NCBI GenBank assembly: GCA_964511635.1
Contig: CAZEGC010000010.1
Location: forward strand, 1 to 25,448
DNA length: 25,448 nucleotides
Direction of reading: 5' to 3'
Source of the DNA: CAZEGC01 sp964511635
Lineage (GTDB): Bacteria; Patescibacteriota; Saccharimonadia; Saccharimonadales; Saccharimonadaceae
The position numbers and the translations under genes were made by a program. The notes below the pieces were generated by a model. The model saw only the letters and a list, made by a program, of their open reading frames with translations. It ran no database searches and was not told where the DNA came from. Positions within the stretch are counted from its first letter, which is position 1. Each line of letters starts with the position of its first letter. This document shows, in pieces, positions 22,641 to 25,448 of the stretch.

Positions 22641-23234
22641 TTAAATACTCTTCGGTAAAGCTGTCTTTTGATCTAGGTGCGAGTAAGTAGTTGCAAGTAT
22701 CCCGATGCGACGTGCGATGCTCTGTCTGCGTTCCTTCGTCCACTCTAGAGCTTCAAAGAATTTTTCAGCCGCATTAAATGACTTAAAAACAAAACTGACA
22801 GTTGGAGTTGCCTCGGGGTGGTCGCTGTAGTCATATTGTTCGAATAATATCGAGGCATAATCAGAAGAATTATCAGGTGTGTCTAGGGGGTCGAATCTTA
22901 AAATAGTGACTTTACTGTACTCAGCAACTATAGCTTCGCACTCTTCTTTAGTGAGTACTTCTTGTCGCAATATTTCAATGTCACTATCGCTATCTGCAGC
23001 TCTTACATGTAATGAGACGCGCAACCTCTCAGTGCCAAAAGCGCTAAACAGAGTGTCCATTAATCGTAAGCCATCCGCTCTTTTTTTCACACCAAATACG
23101 GCTTCGGTAGTCTCGCCATATTTCCTGAGCCTCGCTAGGCCCGGGGCTTCAACATCGTGAAGTCCAAATACTGGATCAGTTTCAGGGTTGCCATCAAGGT
23201 GAATATGCCCTAATTCAGTTTCGATTACCTTCAT
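22641..23234 (-). CDS. Hypothetical soluble protein
   Basis: 197 residues, acidic, without membrane segments or cysteines. Opening MKVIETELGHIHLDGNPETD, with later segments rich in Asp/Glu (HVRAADSDSDIEILRQEVL) and an Arg-rich helix (WTKERRQSIARRIG). No family is recognised. A TATAGT hexamer ends exactly 6 nt before the ATG, supporting this start and a leaderless message. It lies between the pilin frame and the repeat-flanked genes in the accessory region. Confidence 0.7.
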   Translation of the reverse strand: MKVIETELGHIHLDGNPETDPVFGLHDVEAPGLARLRKYGETTEAVFGVKKRADGLRLMDTLFSAFGTERLRVSLHVRAADSDSDIEILRQEVLTKEECEAIVAEYSKVTILRFDPLDTPDNSSDYASILFEQYDYSDHPEATPTVSFVFKSFNAAEKFFEALEWTKERRQSIARRIGILATTYSHLDQKTALPKSI

Positions 23235-23240
23235 ATGGTG

Positions 23241-23246
23241 ACTATA
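23241..23246 (-). promoter_or_regulatory. -10 element of the 197-residue protein gene
   Basis: TATAGT on the minus strand ends 6 nt before the ATG at 23234. Confidence 0.45.
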
Positions 23247-23316
23247 GAATAAAGCAATTAAGATTGCACGGGGAAATATCTATCTATATGTCCTAGCGGC
23301 CGTATATTGCCGGTAC

Positions 23317-23346
23317 TTGGCTGGGATGGTGGATGTGCTCCAGGAA
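23317..23346 (+). repeat. Intergenic ~31-nt motif, copy A
   Basis: Begins TTGGCTGGGATGG and ends CTCCAGGAA. It aligns with copies at 23994-24024 and 24347-24377: all begin TTGRCTGGG, contain ATRGTG, and end YYCAGGAA, with CTGG and CCAG able to pair. It lies upstream of the S51-like gene. Confidence 0.6.
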
Positions 23347-23361
23347 GAATTACAGTCATGA

Positions 23362-23367
23362 TAATAT
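23362..23367 (+). promoter_or_regulatory. Extended -10 of the S51-like gene
   Basis: TGATAATAT (TGA plus TAATAT) ends exactly 6 nt before ATG 23374. It decides the start in favour of 23374 over the GTG at 23368, which would lie before the predicted transcript start. Confidence 0.5.
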
Positions 23368-23373
23368 GTGTTT

Positions 23374-23988
23374 ATGCTGATTATTCATTCTGGTGGCGCA
23401 AACGGAAGTCTTATGAAAAATGACCCAAACTATAATAAGTACGGTTTTGGAAATTATTTTATGATTCAAATTCGTACATTATTACAGAATCTTATAAGTG
23501 ATAAGAAAACCATCGCAGTGTGCGTAGCAGCAAAGCCTAATAAACACCATTATGATCAAAATTTTATTGACATGGGGTTTAATGTTAATGATTTTACATT
23601 TCTAGGCAGAGAAGATTCTGCAAATTGGAATAGTTATGACGCGGTACTACTACTCGGCGGGGAAACAAAAGCCCTTCACAGCTGGATGTTAAAGAATAAT
23701 TTCAATATACGTGACATGGTAAATTGTGAGCTTATTGCTGGTGATAGTGCTGGCGCATATGTATTAGCAAGTAAAACTCTAGTTGATTACACTGCTGATG
23801 GATCACATTTCGAAATAATAGATGGGTTTATGCCGGAGATAAAGATTCTATTTGCAGCACACGCAAATAATCCGTACTACTACAAGGAAAGTTTAGGTGT
23901 TGCTCTTGAAAAATGGTGTGGTGAGAATGACGTTCAATACGTGAGCATTGAAGAAAATCAGATTAGAGAAACTACATTACAAGCATAA
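23374..23988 (+). CDS. Peptidase S51 (peptidase E)-like protein
   Basis: 204 residues from ATG 23374. The nucleophile elbow IAGDSAGAYVLA carries the G-x-S-A-G-A motif of the S51 serine peptidases (peptidase E/cyanophycinase relatives), preceded by YDAVLLLGGETKAL and followed by FAAHANNPYY, a probable catalytic His region. Peptidase E cuts N-terminal Asp dipeptides; substrate here is unknown. GC is about 34% over 23401-23700, below most of the window, suggesting acquisition by transfer. The gene is bracketed by two copies of the ~31-nt intergenic motif. Confidence 0.82.
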   Translation: MLIIHSGGANGSLMKNDPNYNKYGFGNYFMIQIRTLLQNLISDKKTIAVCVAAKPNKHHYDQNFIDMGFNVNDFTFLGREDSANWNSYDAVLLLGGETKALHSWMLKNNFNIRDMVNCELIAGDSAGAYVLASKTLVDYTADGSHFEIIDGFMPEIKILFAAHANNPYYYKESLGVALEKWCGENDVQYVSIEENQIRETTLQA

Positions 23989-23993
23989 TCAGT

Positions 23994-24024
23994 TTGGCTG
24001 GGAATGGTGAGTATATTTCAGGAA
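23994..24024 (+). repeat. Intergenic ~31-nt motif, copy B
   Basis: Begins TTGGCTGGGAATGG and ends TTTCAGGAA. CTGGGA can pair with TTTCAG (two G-T pairs), so the stem is kept despite base changes against copies A and C. It overlaps the stop codon of the minus-strand 96-residue gene. Confidence 0.6.
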
Positions 24025-24308
24025 TAAAGTTTAACTTTTGCACAATCGTACGAAACAACCGCACTAACTTTAGTAGACTCTACCCCTAAAGCTCTCCTAG
24101 CTCTTGGAAACGACAACTGAGTTTCATTCTTCTCTACTGTGGGAATAGGCCCCGGGCAGCCAGCTGCTTGATCCATCATCTTCGAATGAGCAATTGACCA
24201 AATTTCATCTTGTTCCCTAACACCAGCACCTTCAGTAGCACAGCTGGCTATAGCACTAATTTCTTTGATTTTAGGGCATTTAAATCCTGAAATGCATTCA
24301 TGTGACAT
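24018..24308 (-). CDS. Small cysteine-rich hypothetical protein
   Basis: 96 residues beginning MSHECISGFKCPKIKE. Five cysteines (HEC, FKC, ASC, AGC, YDC) are spread over the protein. No membrane segment or signal peptide is clear, and no family is recognised. A TATTAT hexamer ends exactly 6 nt before the ATG, supporting the start. Its last codons fall in motif copy B, and copy C lies just upstream, so like the S51-like gene it sits between two motif copies. Confidence 0.55.
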   Translation of the reverse strand: MSHECISGFKCPKIKEISAIASCATEGAGVREQDEIWSIAHSKMMDQAAGCPGPIPTVEKNETQLSFPRARRALGVESTKVSAVVSYDCAKVKLYS

Positions 24309-24314
24309 AAGAAT

Positions 24315-24320
24315 ATAATA
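24315..24320 (-). promoter_or_regulatory. -10 element of the 96-residue protein gene
   Basis: TATTAT on the minus strand ends 6 nt before the ATG at 24308; the surrounding DNA is AT-rich, so the match is less specific than others. Confidence 0.35.
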
Positions 24321-24346
24321 TCATATTATGTTAATAATGTAAATAT

Positions 24347-24377
24347 TTGACTGGGGATAGTGGAGGTATTCCAGGAA
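24347..24377 (+). repeat. Intergenic ~31-nt motif, copy C
   Basis: Begins TTGACTGGGGATAG and ends ATTCCAGGAA, with CTGGGG pairing to TTCCAG. Same orientation as copies A and B. Downstream, 24378-24567 holds no gene that I can support. Confidence 0.6.
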
Positions 24378-24567
24378 AAGAATACTATTGACTCATCGCA
24401 ATCACGCGACCTCGTTTAATCTAGAAAAACTAGCTAGCTATACGCCGGCACAACATAATCAATACACCTGTCACTGGCGCCACCTTCTTCTCTTTTCTGC
24501 ATAAGAATCTTGCCTAAGCTACGTTTCAAAACTCAACAAAGCGTCAAATAGTCAAAGCGCTCCGGAT

Positions 24568-25448
24568 TTAACTCTTAAGGCAACGCACCGAAAAGCCCTG
24601 CGCCTGGCTGGTCGTGCTGCGGGACACCGTGGCGCGGCCCGAGGACAAGTACCGCCTCCAGGCATCGCTGCCGGACTCGGAGCTCGACCACAAGTGAGCG
24701 GACGACCCACGGCCCGAGAATGACCCTGCGGTAGCGCGGACGCCAGCTAGCGGTATGTCAAGACCCGACGACCCACCAGCTTTAAGCTGGGTGCCTTGCT
24801 GATTGGTGCCGCGCCAGCCAGTTGCGTCTGCTTGCGCCTGAGTCATCCCAAGCTCCATTTCTAGGATCTTCCAATCATTGTCGGTAGGTATGCGCCAACC
24901 AGCTGGGCAGATGCCCTGGGCGCCTTCGGTGGTACTATACTGCATGGCTTCATTCCACTGGTAGAGGCCGCCGCCAGACTCGCAGTTGGCTTCGTCGTTA
25001 TCGAAGCAATATTTTTCTAGTGTGCCGTTGTCGGTTTGTTCGGTGGTACCTGGCACCATGGTACCGACGTTAAGATTGTTGGCGGCCCAGGTTTGACTGC
25101 CGATGGTTATGCCGCCCCCTCCACCTGACGTACTGCCACTATGTCCGGTACACGGTCCTTCCTGGATAGTGCCAGTAGTACTGGATATGTGGTAGGCTCC
25201 TACGTCTGCAGTAGTGTGGGTGGCAGTTAGGCAGTAATCGGCGCCACTATTTAGTTGGTCGTATTGGAACGTAGTGCTGTCACTGGCGTTAAGGTCACTG
25301 TAGCTGCCAGGGTAAGTGCCGTCGTTGCTGCCCGTTTTAGCGAGTTCAAGCTGCGTGGCAGCTTGGCGAAGGTCACTTTTTAGAGTAGTAGTGCGAGCTC
25401 TTGTTTGTATACCATTATAGGCAACTATAGTAATAGCAGCTAGTATGC
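24568..25448 (-). CDS. Pilin-like protein with FISUMP/lectin-like domain (partial, runs off right edge)
   Basis: 292 residues are visible. The edge falls inside the pilin helix: GILAAITIVAYNGIQTRAR is the C-terminal part of the prepilin N terminus. A stalk and Gly-rich linker (SGSTSGGGGG) follow, then a FISUMP domain: ITIGSQTWAANNLNVGT, ENCESGG-like Cys segment, GICPAGWRIPTDNDWKILE and PLAGVRATAGSFSGRG. The C terminus runs LWSSSESGSDAWRRYLSSG and ends GFSVRCLKS, a C-type-lectin-like fold expected on the pilus surface, with ligand-binding loops. The last ~170 nt are probably a retroelement-diversified variable region (see the separate entry). Confidence 0.85.
   Translation of the reverse strand, partial: ILAAITIVAYNGIQTRARTTTLKSDLRQAATQLELAKTGSNDGTYPGSYSDLNASDSTTFQYDQLNSGADYCLTATHTTADVGAYHISSTTGTIQEGPCTGHSGSTSGGGGGITIGSQTWAANNLNVGTMVPGTTEQTDNGTLEKYCFDNDEANCESGGGLYQWNEAMQYSTTEGAQGICPAGWRIPTDNDWKILEMELGMTQAQADATGWRGTNQQGTQLKAGGSSGLDIPLAGVRATAGSFSGRGSSAHLWSSSESGSDAWRRYLSSGRATVSRSTTSQAQGFSVRCLKS
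24571..24780 (-). other. Putative diversity-generating retroelement variable region
   Basis: Coding-strand adenine is 20 of 180 at 24601-24780, against 19 of 60 at 24781-24840 and 17 of 60 at 24841-24900. GC at 24601-24720 is about 71%. Codons of the ligand loops often end in C (AGC, TCC, CGC, TAC, ACC), as expected where AAC codons of a template repeat have been mutated at the adenines. It is placed at the 3' end of a lectin-like target gene, as in known diversity-generating retroelements. No template repeat or reverse transcriptase is seen in the window. Confidence 0.5.

Noticed and set aside
23358..23426. 22-codon frame from ATG 23358 with AGGAAG upstream
   Set aside because: It is out of frame with the S51-like gene, falls over its promoter and start, and encodes nothing recognisable.
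23317..24377. Integron attC sites
   Set aside because: The three motif copies lack the expected GTTRRRY and RYYYAAC core pair, and no integrase is seen. They are kept as an unexplained repeat.
24378..24567. DGR template repeat next to the variable region
   Set aside because: This gap was read by eye for an A-rich near-copy of the variable region and none was seen, nor any reverse transcriptase in the window.
1..25448. tRNA, rRNA or CRISPR array
   Set aside because: Intergenic gaps were read on both strands; no tRNA-like cloverleaf, rRNA segment or regularly spaced repeat was recognised.

Overview
The window looks like a chromosomal segment of a Patescibacteria/CPR bacterium, most likely Candidatus Saccharibacteria (TM7). 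This is inferred from gene content: several type IV pilin-like proteins, two of them fused to FISUMP/C-type-lectin-like domains; a baeRF-type release-factor-like protein; NDH-2 next to a D-lactate dehydrogenase-like flavoprotein and DoxX; small membrane proteins; and standard code with TGA stops. No rRNA, tRNA or CRISPR array was seen, so the placement is provisional.

Layout. 1-860: G-rich low-complexity DNA, a repeat, a hairpin and a complete pilin gene on the minus strand. 872-9373: housekeeping genes, mostly minus strand: inorganic pyrophosphatase, glycerophosphodiester phosphodiesterase (plus strand), a thioredoxin reductase/membrane FKBP pair, an ABC exporter, pheT/pheS and a 78-residue tail-anchored protein. 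9465-14842: an aquaporin-like channel (plus) ending at a bidirectional terminator, then minus-strand RmuC, a membrane protein, a divergent PAP2 protein, a pilin-FISUMP protein and MscS. 14970-19883: baeRF protein, DoxX, FAD-linked oxidase and NDH-2, the last three a plausible oxygen/redox group. 20010-21411: overlapping PAP2 phosphatase and diacylglycerol-kinase-like genes, a lipid phosphorylation/dephosphorylation pair. 21412-25448: an accessory region with orphan small genes, a pilin frame without a start codon, an AT-rich peptidase S51-like gene, a ~31-nt motif repeated three times between genes, and a pilin-FISUMP gene running off the right edge.

Most notable signals. (a) The last 170 nt or so of the right-edge FISUMP gene are GC-rich, strongly depleted of coding-strand adenine, and encode a lectin-like C terminus of the kind diversified by diversity-generating retroelements; the reverse transcriptase and template repeat are not in the window. 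(b) Two minus-strand pilin starts share a 28-nt exact repeat followed by a C-rich (plus-strand G-rich) tract with canonical G-quadruplex patterns, and in the complete case the pilin frame has no usable start. This suggests silent, phase-variable or recombining pilin cassettes. (c) Many genes have a -10 hexamer ending 6-12 nt before the start codon, exactly 6 nt in six cases, implying widespread leaderless transcription, often with an extended -10 (TGn). (d) A threefold intergenic hairpin-like motif brackets orphan genes.

Together the window combines a streamlined core genome with a surface-adhesin variation region built on type IV pilin scaffolds.
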